A stretch of DNA of 32,528 nt, from positions 1-32,528 of the forward strand of contig JAKAPH010000009.1 in NCBI GenBank assembly GCA_021807265.1, written 5' to 3'. The translations under genes and the position numbers were made by a program. Positions 22,911-31,396 of this stretch are shown piece by piece. Each line of letters opens with the position of its first letter. The first letter of the stretch is position 1. The notes beneath the pieces are model-generated. The model worked only from the letters and a program-made list of their open reading frames with translations. It had not been told where the DNA came from and searched no databases. This stretch comes from Actinomycetes bacterium (GTDB lineage: Bacteria > Actinomycetota > Acidimicrobiia > Acidimicrobiales > RAAP-2).

Positions 22911-24893
22911 ATGTCCGAGCTGTCGGTGCAACTACCGGATGGATCAACGCGCACCCTGCCGGCGGGAACCACCGGCGCGGGTCTGGCCGCCAGCATCGGC
23001 CGGCGTCTCGCCAAGGACGCGCTCGCGGTGCAGGTGAACGGGCAGCTCACGGACCTCTCGAGCCCGCTGCCCGACGGTGCGGCGGTGGCCGTCGTCACGC
23101 CCGACAGCGACCTCGGGCGTGAAGTCCTGCGCCACTCGACCGCCCACGTGCTCGCTCAGGCCGTCACACGGCTCTGGCCCGGCGCGCACTACGCCATCGG
23201 ACCTGCGATCGAGAATGGCTTCTACTACGACTTCGAGTTGCCCGGGGACGCCCACTTCACCGACGACGACCTCGCGGTCATCGAGGCGGCGATGCGCGCG
23301 ATCATCGCCGAGGACCAGCCCTTCGCCCGATCCGAGTACTCGATCGACGAGGGTCTCGAGCTCTTCAAGGACCAGCCCTACAAGGTCGAGATCATCCGTG
23401 GCGTGGCCACGGGAACGGCCGCCGAGGAGGACCTGGACGAGGTCGCGAGCGGCTCGGTCGTGTCGGCCTACGCCAACGCCGGCGGGTTCGTGGACCTCTG
23501 CCGGGGACCCCACGTGCCCTCGACCGGACGGCTCGGCCACTTCACGCTGACCCGAGTGGCCGGCGCCTACTGGCGCGGCGACGAGCACCGGCCCCAGCTG
23601 CAGCGAATCTACGGGACGGCCTGGGAGTCAGACGCCGCGCTCGCCGCGCACCTGCACATGCTCGCCGAGGCCGAGAAGCGCGACCACCGCCGTCTCGCGA
23701 CCGAGCTCGACCTACTCAGTTTTCCCTCCGAGCTCGGCGGCGGCCTCGCGGTCTGGCACCCGCGCGGGGGCATCATCCGCAAGGAGATGGAGGACTATTC
23801 GCGTGCCCGGCACCTCACGGGCGGCTACGAATTCGTGGTGACACCGCACTTGACCAACAAGCGCCTCTATGAGACCTCGGGTCACTTGAGCTTCTACAAG
23901 GACGGCATGTACCCGCCGATGGAGCTCGACAACGGCACGTACTACATGAAGCCGATGAACTGCCCGATGCACTGCTTGATCTTCAAGAGTCGCGCGCGCA
24001 GCTACCGCGAGTTGCCCCTCCGACTGTTCGAGCTCGGCACGGTCTACCGCTACGAGCGTGCGGGCACGCTGCACGGCCTGATGCGCATCCGAGGCTTCAC
24101 CCAGGACGACAGCCACATCTACTGCACCGAGGACCAGCTCCAAGAGGAGATCGCGTTCCTGCTCGAGTTCGTGATGAGCGTGCTGCGCGCCTTCGGCTTC
24201 ACCGACTTCACGGCGAACCTCTCGACGAAGGACCCGAACAAGTACGTCGGCTCCGACGAGATCTGGGAGAAGAGCACCGACGCGCTGCGCCTGGCGCTCG
24301 AGAAGTTCGGGCTGCCCTACCAGATCAAGAAGGGCGACGCCGCGTTCTACGGGCCCAAGATCGACATCGACGTGCGCGACGCCATCGGCCGGACCTGGCA
24401 GCTGAGCACGATCCAGTGCGACTTCAACCACCCCGAGCGCTTCGAGCTCGAGTACGTGGGCGCCGACAACCAGCGCCACCGGCCCATCATGCTGCACCGC
24501 GCCCTGTTCGGCTCGATCGAGCGATTCTTCGGCGTGCTGCTCGAGCACTACGCCGGCAACCTGCCGACGTGGCTCGCGCCCGAGCAGGTCCGGGTCCTTG
24601 GCGTACGCGACGACCACGACGAGTACGCCCGCGCCGTCGTCGCCGAGCTGCGCGCGGCGGGCGTTCGCTCGGTGCACGAGGAGGCGAGCGAGCCCCTGGG
24701 CGCGCGCATCCGTCGGGCGAAGCTGGAGAAGGTGCCCTACATCGTGGTCGTGGGCGGCGAGGACGTGACGGCTCGGACCGTCGGCGTGAACGCGCGTGGC
24801 ACCAACGACCCCGACCGGGCGGTCGCCTTGGGTGACTTCGTCGCCGCGGTGGTCGACGAGATCGCCGCCCACGGCGCGCCCGAGGACGAGTAG
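22911..24893 (+). CDS. thrS: Threonyl-tRNA synthetase
   Basis: A class II aminoacyl-tRNA synthetase of 660 residues that charges tRNA-Thr. The N-terminal TGS domain (about 1-62) is followed by the editing domain with HSTAH near residues 75-79, then the catalytic core with MNCPMHCLIF near 350 (zinc cysteine), RGFTQDDSHIYC and LHRALFGSIERF, and the C-terminal anticodon domain (VRVLGVRDDHDEYA onwards). ATG 22911 is preceded by AAAGGGAG at good spacing. Its position upstream of the HIT and PIM genes is the mycobacterial arrangement. Confidence 0.96.
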   Translation: MSELSVQLPDGSTRTLPAGTTGAGLAASIGRRLAKDALAVQVNGQLTDLSSPLPDGAAVAVVTPDSDLGREVLRHSTAHVLAQAVTRLWPGAHYAIGPAIENGFYYDFELPGDAHFTDDDLAVIEAAMRAIIAEDQPFARSEYSIDEGLELFKDQPYKVEIIRGVATGTAAEEDLDEVASGSVVSAYANAGGFVDLCRGPHVPSTGRLGHFTLTRVAGAYWRGDEHRPQLQRIYGTAWESDAALAAHLHMLAEAEKRDHRRLATELDLLSFPSELGGGLAVWHPRGGIIRKEMEDYSRARHLTGGYEFVVTPHLTNKRLYETSGHLSFYKDGMYPPMELDNGTYYMKPMNCPMHCLIFKSRARSYRELPLRLFELGTVYRYERAGTLHGLMRIRGFTQDDSHIYCTEDQLQEEIAFLLEFVMSVLRAFGFTDFTANLSTKDPNKYVGSDEIWEKSTDALRLALEKFGLPYQIKKGDAAFYGPKIDIDVRDAIGRTWQLSTIQCDFNHPERFELEYVGADNQRHRPIMLHRALFGSIERFFGVLLEHYAGNLPTWLAPEQVRVLGVRDDHDEYARAVVAELRAAGVRSVHEEASEPLGARIRRAKLEKVPYIVVVGGEDVTARTVGVNARGTNDPDRAVALGDFVAAVVDEIAAHGAPEDE

Positions 24894-25405
24894 TGCCCCT
24901 CGAACGGTTCTCGGCGGCGTGGCGCGAGGCCTACGTGAGCAGCGACGACGTCGTCGCCAACACCCGCGAGGACGTGGCCTGCGTCTTCTGTGCGCTCGCG
25001 AGCGAGCCGGTGGGCGAGACGACGGGCGTGCTGTGGCGCGGGAGCTACACGTTCGTGGTGCTCAACGCCTTTCCCTACGGCTCGGGCCACCTCTTGGTGC
25101 TGCCGCTGCGACACGTCGCGGGGCTGGTGGACCTGCGTGACGAGGAGTACCTCGACTTCAGTCTGACGATCCGGCGCACGGCCCGCGCCCTCGATCGCGC
25201 CTACGGCGCCGAGGGGATGAACATCGGGATGAACCTCGGCACGGCCGCCGGTGCGGGGATTCCCAAGCACTTGCACGCGCACGCGCTGCCGCGCTGGAAT
25301 GGGGATACCAATTTCATGACGACCATCGGCGAGGTGCGCGTGCTGCCCGAATCACTCCTCTCCACCTGGAATAAGGTGCGTCCGCACATGGAAACCGAGG
25401 CGTGA
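24893..25405 (+). CDS. HIT family protein (Ap4A phosphorylase-like)
   Basis: A 170-residue histidine-triad nucleotide hydrolase or transferase. The triad motif HLHAHALPRW begins at His126, with the usual His-x-His-x-His spacing; CVFC near residues 30-33 is a likely zinc site. The M. tuberculosis protein at the same place between thrS and pgsA is an Ap4A phosphorylase, so the same reaction is likely. The GTG start shares one base with the thrS stop. Confidence 0.87.
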   Translation: MPLERFSAAWREAYVSSDDVVANTREDVACVFCALASEPVGETTGVLWRGSYTFVVLNAFPYGSGHLLVLPLRHVAGLVDLRDEEYLDFSLTIRRTARALDRAYGAEGMNIGMNLGTAAGAGIPKHLHAHALPRWNGDTNFMTTIGEVRVLPESLLSTWNKVRPHMETEA

Positions 25406-25418
25406 GCGTCGCCACCGA

Positions 25419-25424
25419 TAGAAT
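25419..25424 (+). promoter_or_regulatory. -10 element upstream of pgsA
   Basis: TAGAAT, 7 nt before an ATG at 25432 that opens a seven-residue ORF, and 23 nt before the pgsA ATG. It suggests that pgsA-patA-pimA can be transcribed separately from thrS. Confidence 0.4.
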
Positions 25425-25431
25425 TGCTTCG

Positions 25432-25455
25432 ATGATCCGGGGGATCAATGTTTGA
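25432..25455 (+). other. Short ORF (MIRGINV) overlapping the pgsA start
   Basis: ATG at leaderless distance from TAGAAT, seven codons, TGA at 25453-25455. It runs across the pgsA ATG (25448) in another frame. Whether it is translated is unknown. Confidence 0.3.
25433..25447 (+). promoter_or_regulatory. Hairpin abutting the pgsA start codon
   Basis: TGATCC-GGG-GGATCA is a perfect 6-bp stem with a 3-nt loop, ending at the base before the pgsA ATG. It would hide the G-run that is the only ribosome-binding candidate. Confidence 0.4.
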
Positions 25456-26113
25456 TGGCAACTTCCGTAAGTCGGTCGACACCACCACGGCGCCCGTGGG
25501 TCAGTGGCTCGTCCGCCGCGGCGTCTCCGCGGACGTCCTCACGGGCTCGGGACTCGTCTTCGCCGCACTCACGGCGTGGTCGATCGGCGTCGGCTACCAC
25601 TACCTCGCGATCGTGCTGCTCACCCTCACGGGTTTCCACGACATGCTCGACGGTGCCGTCGCGAAGGCGTCGCACCGGGCGAGCCAGCGGGGGAGCTTCT
25701 TCGACTCGGTGATCGATCGCGTGTCCGACGCGTTGCTCATGGGCGGCGTCGCGTACTACTTGACCGCGCACGGTCACGGCCAGCTCGTCCTGCTGCCCTT
25801 TGCCATCATGACTACAACGTTCCTGATCTCCTACCAGCGCTCCAAGGCCGAGAGTCTCGGCCTGAGCGCCAAGGGCGGGCTCATGGAGCGCGCCGAGCGG
25901 ATGATCTTGCTCGGCGTGGCGCTGCTCGCGAACCAGATCTTCCTCCCGGTCCTGTGGCTGATGCTGGCGCTCACCGCCATGACCGCCGGCGGCCGGTTCC
26001 TGCGGGTCTGGCGCGTCGCCGCGCGGCCCGAGCCGATGCAGCGCCCCGTCACCCGCCCGCACCGAAATGTCGGTCGGACGAGGCGGGCACTGACACGCGC
26101 GTCGCGTCATTGA
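25448..26113 (+). CDS. pgsA: CDP-alcohol phosphatidyltransferase, PgsA1 (phosphatidylinositol phosphate synthase-like)
   Basis: A 221-residue membrane enzyme with about six helices that transfers a phosphatidyl group from CDP-diacylglycerol to an inositol-type acceptor. The CDP-alcohol motif is D65-x2-D68-G69-x2-A72-K73-x8-G82-x3-D86-x3-D90; all four aspartates are present, but the usual arginine after alanine is lysine. In mycobacteria the gene at this place makes phosphatidylinositol phosphate, the base lipid of PIMs, and the acyltransferase and mannosyltransferase follow here as well. The basic C-terminal tail is longer than usual. Confidence 0.87.
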   Translation: MFDGNFRKSVDTTTAPVGQWLVRRGVSADVLTGSGLVFAALTAWSIGVGYHYLAIVLLTLTGFHDMLDGAVAKASHRASQRGSFFDSVIDRVSDALLMGGVAYYLTAHGHGQLVLLPFAIMTTTFLISYQRSKAESLGLSAKGGLMERAERMILLGVALLANQIFLPVLWLMLALTAMTAGGRFLRVWRVAARPEPMQRPVTRPHRNVGRTRRALTRASRH

Positions 26114-26115
26114 CC

Positions 26116-26994
26116 GTGGCCGGGCGCGCGCGCGTCGCGGTCTTCCGTTCCTTGGGCGCACTGATCGAGCGAGTGCCCGACTCCGTGGCGGTCTCGATCG
26201 GTCGTCGCGTCGCAAGTTCCCTGCGGTTGCCCGCAGCGCGGCGCAACCTCGCCGCGAATCTCGCGCACGCACTGGGTGAACCGGCCGACGTGCCCGAGGC
26301 GCTCGTCGAGCGCTTCGTCGGGCGCGCCCTCGCGAGCTACGGGCAGTACTGGGCCGAGGGTGCGAAACTCCCGGCGCTGCCGGCAACGACCATCTCGGAC
26401 CGGTTTCAGATCGTCGAGGGTCGCGGCTACCTCGATGCGGCCCACGACGCCGGCGCCGGCGTGGTGGTGGCGCTGCCGCACGTGGGCAGTTGGGAGTGGG
26501 GCGGCGCGTTCCTCGCCCAGATCGGCATGCCGATGACCGCGGTCGCCGAGGCGCTCGAGCCACCCGCGCTCTTCGACTGGTTCAAGGCCAAGCGCGAAAG
26601 CATCGGCATCACCATCGAGCCGCTCGACGCGCACGCGGGCACCGTGCTGCTCGACACCTTGCGTCGCGGCGGCGTGGTGGGGCTGCTCTGTGATCGTGAC
26701 CTCGTGGGCAACGGCATCCCCGTCGACTTCTTCGGCGAGCGCGTCACGCTGCCCGCCGGGCCGGCGACGCTCGCGCTGCGCACGGGCGCGACGCTCGTCG
26801 CCGCGGCCTGCTACGCCGGACCGGGCCGCGACCACTACGCGGTCGTCACGCCACCGATCCCCGCCGAGCGGCTCGGCCGGCTGCGCGACGACGTGGCGCG
26901 CGTCACCCAAGCGATCGCGGTCGAACTCGAGGGGCTCATCCGTCGGGCCCCCGAACAGTGGCACGTCCTGCAGCCGCGATTCGATCAGCCGTGA
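26116..26994 (+). CDS. PIM acyltransferase (PatA-like, LpxL/HtrB family)
   Basis: A membrane-bound acyltransferase of about 292 residues. The catalytic H-x4-E motif is visible as His122-VGSW-Glu127 in ALPHVGSWEWG; further marks are VAEALEPPALFDWFKAKR and LCDRDLVGNGIPVDFFGE. Lying between pgsA and pimA, as Rv2611c does in M. tuberculosis, it probably acylates the mannose of PIM1 or PIM2. The start is uncertain: GTG 26116 lies 2 nt after the pgsA stop, TTG 26110 overlaps it. It ends in a GTGA overlap with pimA. Confidence 0.86.
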   Translation: MAGRARVAVFRSLGALIERVPDSVAVSIGRRVASSLRLPAARRNLAANLAHALGEPADVPEALVERFVGRALASYGQYWAEGAKLPALPATTISDRFQIVEGRGYLDAAHDAGAGVVVALPHVGSWEWGGAFLAQIGMPMTAVAEALEPPALFDWFKAKRESIGITIEPLDAHAGTVLLDTLRRGGVVGLLCDRDLVGNGIPVDFFGERVTLPAGPATLALRTGATLVAAACYAGPGRDHYAVVTPPIPAERLGRLRDDVARVTQAIAVELEGLIRRAPEQWHVLQPRFDQP

Positions 26995-28094
26995 CGCGCC
27001 CGTCGGTGGTGCTCGTCAGCCCTTACGCGCTGAGCGTCTTTGGCGGCGTGCAGGAGCAGGCGCTGGCGATGAGCCGCGAGCTCGCCCGGCGCGACTACGA
27101 CGTCGACCTGATCGTGCCCGATTCGGCTGATCGGCGCGACTACGACACTCCCGCGCGCATCCACCGGTTCGGCCGGCTGCTCTCGCTACCGGCGAACGGC
27201 TCTCGCGCCCCGCTCACGCTCTCGCCACTCGCCGCGCGCGAGGCGGCCGCGCTGATCGCGCGACGCGCCCCGGACGTCGTGCACTACCACGAGCCCTTCG
27301 CGCCCCTGCTCGGCTGGGCGGCGCTGCGCGCGCACGCGGCCGCGTCGGTCGCGACGCTGCACCGAAGCGGCGACGGGCCGGCGACGAGACTGACGCGACC
27401 GCTGCTGCGCGCCCTCGCGCGCCACGTCGACGTGAGCGTTGCCGTGAGCCCCGCGGCCGCGGCGACCATGGGGCAGGCGGCCGGGCTCGTGCCCGACGTC
27501 CTGTTCAACGGCTTCGAGGTGGATCGATTCGTGGCTTTTGCCCGCGACGCGCCCGCAATCACCACGGTGCTCGTCGTGGGACGGCTCGAGGAACGCAAGG
27601 GCGTTCGCTTTGCTATCGAGGCCATGCGGCAGCACAACGCGCGCGCCGACTCGCCGTGGCGACTCGTGATACTGGGCGACGGGCCCGAGCGCGCTCGGCT
27701 CGAAGCGCTGGCGGCGGGACTCGACTGTGAGTTCCTCGGGTCGCCGAGTGACGACGAGAAGCGGCGCTGGCTGCGTCGGGCATCGGTCGTAGTCGCGCCC
27801 GCGCTGCGCGGCGAGAGCTTCGGTCTCGTGCTGCTCGAGGCGATGGCGAGCGAGACCCCGCTGGTGGCGAGTGACATCGATGGCTACCGCGAGGCGGCCG
27901 GCGGGCACGCCGTCATGGTGGCACCCGGGGACGCCGCCGCGATTGAGGCGGGCGTCACGCGCGCGCTCGAGCGCGGCGTCGACGTGATCGATGGCGCCCG
28001 GGCCCACGCGACGGCGTGGTCGATGAGTCGACTGATGGACGCCTACGAGGAGCGCTACGAGCTGGCTCAACGACGATTCGGGGGCGCACGGTAG
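26991..28094 (+). CDS. pimA: Phosphatidylinositol mannosyltransferase PimA (GT4 family)
   Basis: A GT-B glycosyltransferase of 367 residues that transfers mannose from GDP-mannose to phosphatidylinositol on the inner face of the membrane. The N-terminal domain opens VVLVSPYALSVFGGVQEQAL; VHYHEPFAP and VSPAA follow. The C-terminal domain has VVGRLEERKG, ILGDGPER and the GDP-mannose motif GESFGLVLLEAMASETPLV. These align well with mycobacterial PimA and gene order supports it. GTG 26991 overlaps the previous stop as GTGA. Confidence 0.87.
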   Translation: MTRPSVVLVSPYALSVFGGVQEQALAMSRELARRDYDVDLIVPDSADRRDYDTPARIHRFGRLLSLPANGSRAPLTLSPLAAREAAALIARRAPDVVHYHEPFAPLLGWAALRAHAAASVATLHRSGDGPATRLTRPLLRALARHVDVSVAVSPAAAATMGQAAGLVPDVLFNGFEVDRFVAFARDAPAITTVLVVGRLEERKGVRFAIEAMRQHNARADSPWRLVILGDGPERARLEALAAGLDCEFLGSPSDDEKRRWLRRASVVVAPALRGESFGLVLLEAMASETPLVASDIDGYREAAGGHAVMVAPGDAAAIEAGVTRALERGVDVIDGARAHATAWSMSRLMDAYEERYELAQRRFGGAR

Positions 28095-28097
28095 CCT
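28092..28097 (+). promoter_or_regulatory. -10 element of the M48-like gene
   Basis: TAGCCT followed by 6 nt and ATG 28104, directly after the pimA stop; predicted leaderless. Confidence 0.45.
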
Positions 28098-28103
28098 AGG
28101 ACC

Positions 28104-29003
28104 ATGGCCACGAAGCAAAAGTCGCGTAACCGGCGTCCCTCGACGCGTGATCGCGGACCGCGCTACGTCGAGCCCGTACTCGATCCCACCTGGCAGAGTC
28201 CCTACCTGCCGTCGGCCGAGGAGCGCGAGGCCAACGGCGACGCCGTTCGCCGGTACGGCTGGCGCCGGCGGGTCCCGGTGACCATCGCGGTGGCCGTGCT
28301 CGTCGTGGCGCTACTCGTTGGCGCCATGGTCTCGATCTGGCTGCCCGTGCTCGGCGTGGTGATCGGCGTTCTCTACGGCTTTGAGCTGTACCACTCGTTC
28401 GGTCGCCTGGACCGGCTCGGCACGGGCGCCGGTGAGAGCATCGCGCGCCTCGTTGGCGAAGGGGGCAGCGCGCATGACCGCCAGCGTCTCGCCACGGTCG
28501 TAGACCGGCTGAGCGCGACCTTTGGCGTCGATGGCGTGTCGGCCGTGATCATCGATGACGAGGGGTACAACGCGGCCCTGATGCGCCGCGGCGGCGGGCT
28601 CGCGCTCTACGTGACCAGTTCGCTGCTGCGCGACTTCGAACTGATCGAGCTCGAAGGCGTGGTCGCGCACTGCCTCGCGCGCCAGCGACTCGGCCTGGTG
28701 GAGCGCCAGTGCATCGCGGCCTCGGTGTCACTCGATGACGCCACGCGACGCTCGCTCGCCGGCATCGGGCAGTGCTACCGGGCCGACGAGGTCGCCGCGG
28801 CCGCCATCCGCTACCCCCTGGGACTCGCGAACGCCCTGCACCGCTGCGCTGATCAGGTAACGCCGCCGGGCTCGTATTTCGTGTCGCCGGCCTTTTCGAC
28901 GACGCGCTGGTCCTGGTTCAACCCCTTCGCCGACCGCTCGACGAGCGATCTCAGCGACCTCGACGACCCGCTGCTGCGCTCGCTCGCCCTCGAAGAGTGG
29001 TGA
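28104..29003 (+). CDS. M48 (HtpX-like) membrane protein with degenerate zinc site
   Basis: A 299-residue protein with a basic N-terminus, one or two transmembrane helices at about 58-95 and a cytoplasmic domain resembling M48 peptidases: LATVVDRLSATFGV, then DEGYNAALMRRGGGLALYVTSSLL, then IELEGVVAHCLARQRLG. In active enzymes the last segment holds HExxH; here it is His189-Cys190-Leu-Ala-Arg193, so the catalytic glutamate and second zinc histidine are gone. It is probably a pseudopeptidase with a binding or scaffolding role. It sits between the PIM and vitamin B6 genes with its own -10 box. Family assignment is by motif pattern and moderately sure. Confidence 0.65.
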   Translation: MATKQKSRNRRPSTRDRGPRYVEPVLDPTWQSPYLPSAEEREANGDAVRRYGWRRRVPVTIAVAVLVVALLVGAMVSIWLPVLGVVIGVLYGFELYHSFGRLDRLGTGAGESIARLVGEGGSAHDRQRLATVVDRLSATFGVDGVSAVIIDDEGYNAALMRRGGGLALYVTSSLLRDFELIELEGVVAHCLARQRLGLVERQCIAASVSLDDATRRSLAGIGQCYRADEVAAAAIRYPLGLANALHRCADQVTPPGSYFVSPAFSTTRWSWFNPFADRSTSDLSDLDDPLLRSLALEEW

Positions 29004-29013
29004 GTGCGCCCGG

Positions 29014-29019
29014 TAGGCT
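29014..29019 (+). promoter_or_regulatory. -10 element of leaderless pdxS
   Basis: TAGGCT followed by 6 nt and the pdxS ATG at 29026. Confidence 0.5.
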
Positions 29020-29025
29020 AGGGGC

Positions 29026-29922
29026 ATGACACTTTTATCTGACAGTTCGGTCGTCGGTTCAGCTCGCGTGAAGCGGGGCTTGGCGGACATGCTGCGCGGC
29101 GGGGTGATTATGGACGTGGTCAACCCCGAGCAGGCCAAGGTCGCCGAGGACGCGGGCGCGGTCGCGGTCATGGCGCTCGAGCGCGTGCCGTCGGACATTC
29201 GTCGTGACGGCGGCGTCGCGCGGATGAGCGACCCGCAGATGATCCAGGAGATCCAGGCCACGGTCACGATCCCGGTGATGGCCAAGGCCCGCATCGGCCA
29301 CTTCGCCGAGGCCCAGATCCTCCAGGCGCTCGACGTCGACTACATCGACGAGTCCGAGGTCCTCACGCCCGCCGACGAGGACAACCACATCGACAAGTGG
29401 GGCTTCACGGTTCCCTTCGTGTGCGGGGCCACCAACCTCGGCGAGGCGCTGCGGCGCATCGGCGAGGGCGCCTGCCTGATCCGCTCCAAGGGCGAGGCGG
29501 GCACGGGCAACGTCGTCGAGGCCGTGCGGCACCTGCGCACCATCAACGCCCAGATGCGCCGACTGACCTCGGCCGACGAGGCCGAGATCTACCGGCTCGC
29601 CAAGGACCTGCAGGCCCCGCTGCCTCTCGTGCTCGAAGTCGCGGCCACGGGTGCGCTCCCGGTGCCGATGTTCTGCGCGGGCGGCATCTCCACGCCGGCC
29701 GACGCGTCACTCGTCATGCAGCTCGGCGCCCAGGCGGTCTTCGTCGGCTCGGGAATCTTCAAGAGCGAGGACCCCGACCGGATGGCGCGGGCCATCGTCG
29801 AGGCGACGACCCACTACCTGGACCCGTCGGTCGTGGCCAAGGTGTCGACGGGCCTCGGTGCGGCCATGCGCGGCGCCGAGATGGCGTCGCTCGAGCAGCG
29901 ACTCGCCGAGCGCGGGTGGTAG
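29026..29922 (+). CDS. pdxS: Pyridoxal 5'-phosphate synthase subunit PdxS
   Basis: The 298-residue synthase subunit condenses ribose 5-phosphate, glyceraldehyde 3-phosphate and ammonia to PLP. The family sequence is nearly textbook: [79 protein letters not shown] and [20 protein letters not shown], including the two catalytic lysines. The ammonia comes from PdxT, whose gene overlaps the stop by 7 nt. The start lies 6 nt after TAGGCT. Confidence 0.97.
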   Translation: MTLLSDSSVVGSARVKRGLADMLRGGVIMDVVNPEQAKVAEDAGAVAVMALERVPSDIRRDGGVARMSDPQMIQEIQATVTIPVMAKARIGHFAEAQILQALDVDYIDESEVLTPADEDNHIDKWGFTVPFVCGATNLGEALRRIGEGACLIRSKGEAGTGNVVEAVRHLRTINAQMRRLTSADEAEIYRLAKDLQAPLPLVLEVAATGALPVPMFCAGGISTPADASLVMQLGAQAVFVGSGIFKSEDPDRMARAIVEATTHYLDPSVVAKVSTGLGAAMRGAEMASLEQRLAERGW

Positions 29923-30503
29923 CAGCGCCCCTCGGCGTCTTGGCGCTCCAGGGTGACGTGCGCGAGCACGTCGCGGTGCTGGCGGGACTTGACGTCGAGG
30001 TCGTAGCGGTGCGCACCGTAGAGCAGTTGCGCGCGGTGCGTGGCCTGGTGATCCCCGGTGGGGAGTCGACGACAATCGCGAGACTGCTCGAGACCTCGGG
30101 CATGCGCACCCTGCTCGCCGAGCGGCTGCGCGACGGCCTGCCGGTGCTCGGCACCTGCGCGGGGCTGATTCTCCTGAGCCGCTCGGTCGTGGACGGCCGT
30201 GACGACCAGTGGAGCTTCGCCACGATCGACGTCGACGTGCGCCGCAACGGCTTCGGCCGCCAGATCGCGAGCTTCGAGACCGTGGTCGAGGTCGAGGGCG
30301 TCGGCGAGGTGCCCGGGGTGTTCATCCGCGCACCGAAGATCGAGTCGTGGTCCGAGCAGGTCACCGTGCTCGCGACCCACGACCACGGCACGGGGCGCAC
30401 CCCGGTCCTCGTACGGCAGGGTGCCGCGTGGGGTTGTTCGTTTCACCCCGAGCTCACCGACAGCAGCGCCATCCACGAGCTCTTCCTCGCCTCGTTGTCC
30501 TAG
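29916..30503 (+). CDS. pdxT: Pyridoxal 5'-phosphate synthase glutaminase subunit PdxT
   Basis: A 195-residue class I glutaminase that forms a complex with PdxS. Motifs are [21 protein letters not shown], the nucleophile Cys81 in [14 protein letters not shown], and His177 with Glu179 in SFHPELT; the triad is complete. The start is GTG 29916, inside the last codons of pdxS; there is no separate ribosome-binding site, so translation is coupled. Confidence 0.95.
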   Translation: MVAAPLGVLALQGDVREHVAVLAGLDVEVVAVRTVEQLRAVRGLVIPGGESTTIARLLETSGMRTLLAERLRDGLPVLGTCAGLILLSRSVVDGRDDQWSFATIDVDVRRNGFGRQIASFETVVEVEGVGEVPGVFIRAPKIESWSEQVTVLATHDHGTGRTPVLVRQGAAWGCSFHPELTDSSAIHELFLASLS

Positions 30504-30561
30504 CTCTGCGCCGTTAGGGGGGTCGGCGGTGCGCGTGACTCGGACTTTGCCCGTTCTCCGA

Positions 30562-30567
30562 TAGCAT
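30562..30567 (+). promoter_or_regulatory. -10 candidate of yebC
   Basis: TAGCAT about 28 nt before the yebC ATG, giving a short leader that carries GGAGG at 30587-30591. Confidence 0.4.
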
Positions 30568-30595
30568 TGCAACGCCCAATGGGGCAGGAGGAACT

Positions 30596-31345
30596 ATGTC
30601 CGGCCATTCGAAGTGGGCGACGACCAAACACCGCAAGGGCGCCAAGGACAGCGCCCGCGCCAAAGTCTTCGCCAAGTTGATCCGTCAGGTGGAGGTCGCG
30701 GCCCGCGAAGGCGGCGGTGACGCCTCGGCCAACGCGAGCCTTCGCACCATGTACCAGAAGGCGCGCGAGGCCTCGGTCCCGATCGACACCATCGAACGCG
30801 CGATCAAGCGCGGCACCGGCGAGCTCGAGGGAGCCCGCTACGAGGCCGTGACCTACGAGGGCTACGCGCCGGGTGGCATCGCGGTCATCGTCGAGACCCT
30901 CACGGACAACCGAAACCGCACGAGCGCCGAGATCAAGCACCTGTTCTCCAAAAACGGGGGCTCGATCGCCGAGCCCGGCGCGGTGTCCTGGCAGTTCGAC
31001 CGCAAGGGCATCATCGAGGTGAAGGGCCCCATCGACGAGGACCAGATGCTCGAGTGGGTCCTCGAGGCCGGGGGCGAGAACTTCACGGCCACGGCGGACA
31101 CCGTGTCGGTGACGACCGAGCCCCAGGACGTCGGGCGGGTTCGTGACGCGCTCGAGGGTTTCGGGGTGACGGTCACGAGCGCCGATCTGACCCTGGTGCC
31201 ACAGACGATGATCGAGGTCGCCGAGGAATCCGAGGCGAAGAAGATCCTTCGACTTGTCGACGCCATCGACGATCACGACGACGTCCAGAACGTCTACGCC
31301 AACTTCGATATCCCCGACGAGATCCTGGCGACCTTCGAGGAATAA
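30596..31345 (+). CDS. yebC: YebC/PmpR family protein
   Basis: A 249-residue member of the YebC/TACO1 family, conserved in bacteria as a DNA-binding regulator or a ribosome-associated translation factor. The start SGHSKWATTKHRKGAKDSAR is diagnostic, followed by NASLRTMYQKARE, YEGYAPGG, TDNRNRTSAEIKHLFSKNGG and a C-terminal DVQNVYANFDIPDE. Length is normal. It has a good ribosome site (GGAGG) before ATG 30596. In many bacteria, as here, it lies just upstream of ruvC-ruvA-ruvB; a separate promoter precedes ruvC. Confidence 0.95.
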   Translation: MSGHSKWATTKHRKGAKDSARAKVFAKLIRQVEVAAREGGGDASANASLRTMYQKAREASVPIDTIERAIKRGTGELEGARYEAVTYEGYAPGGIAVIVETLTDNRNRTSAEIKHLFSKNGGSIAEPGAVSWQFDRKGIIEVKGPIDEDQMLEWVLEAGGENFTATADTVSVTTEPQDVGRVRDALEGFGVTVTSADLTLVPQTMIEVAEESEAKKILRLVDAIDDHDDVQNVYANFDIPDEILATFEE

Positions 31346-31383
31346 CGCCCGCGAGGGTTCCGCCTCCGAAGGGCATCGGCCGA

Positions 31384-31389
31384 TACAAT
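31384..31389 (+). promoter_or_regulatory. -10 element of leaderless ruvC
   Basis: TACAAT followed by 7 nt and the ruvC ATG at 31397; no ribosome-binding sequence precedes the ATG. Confidence 0.55.
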
Positions 31390-31396
31390 CGAACAT

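Noticed and set aside
30579-30682. Upstream ATG and 34-codon frame overlapping yebC
   Set aside because: Distance to the -10 hexamer is 11 nt, not 6-7, and the bases are explained by the GGAGG ribosome site of yebC.
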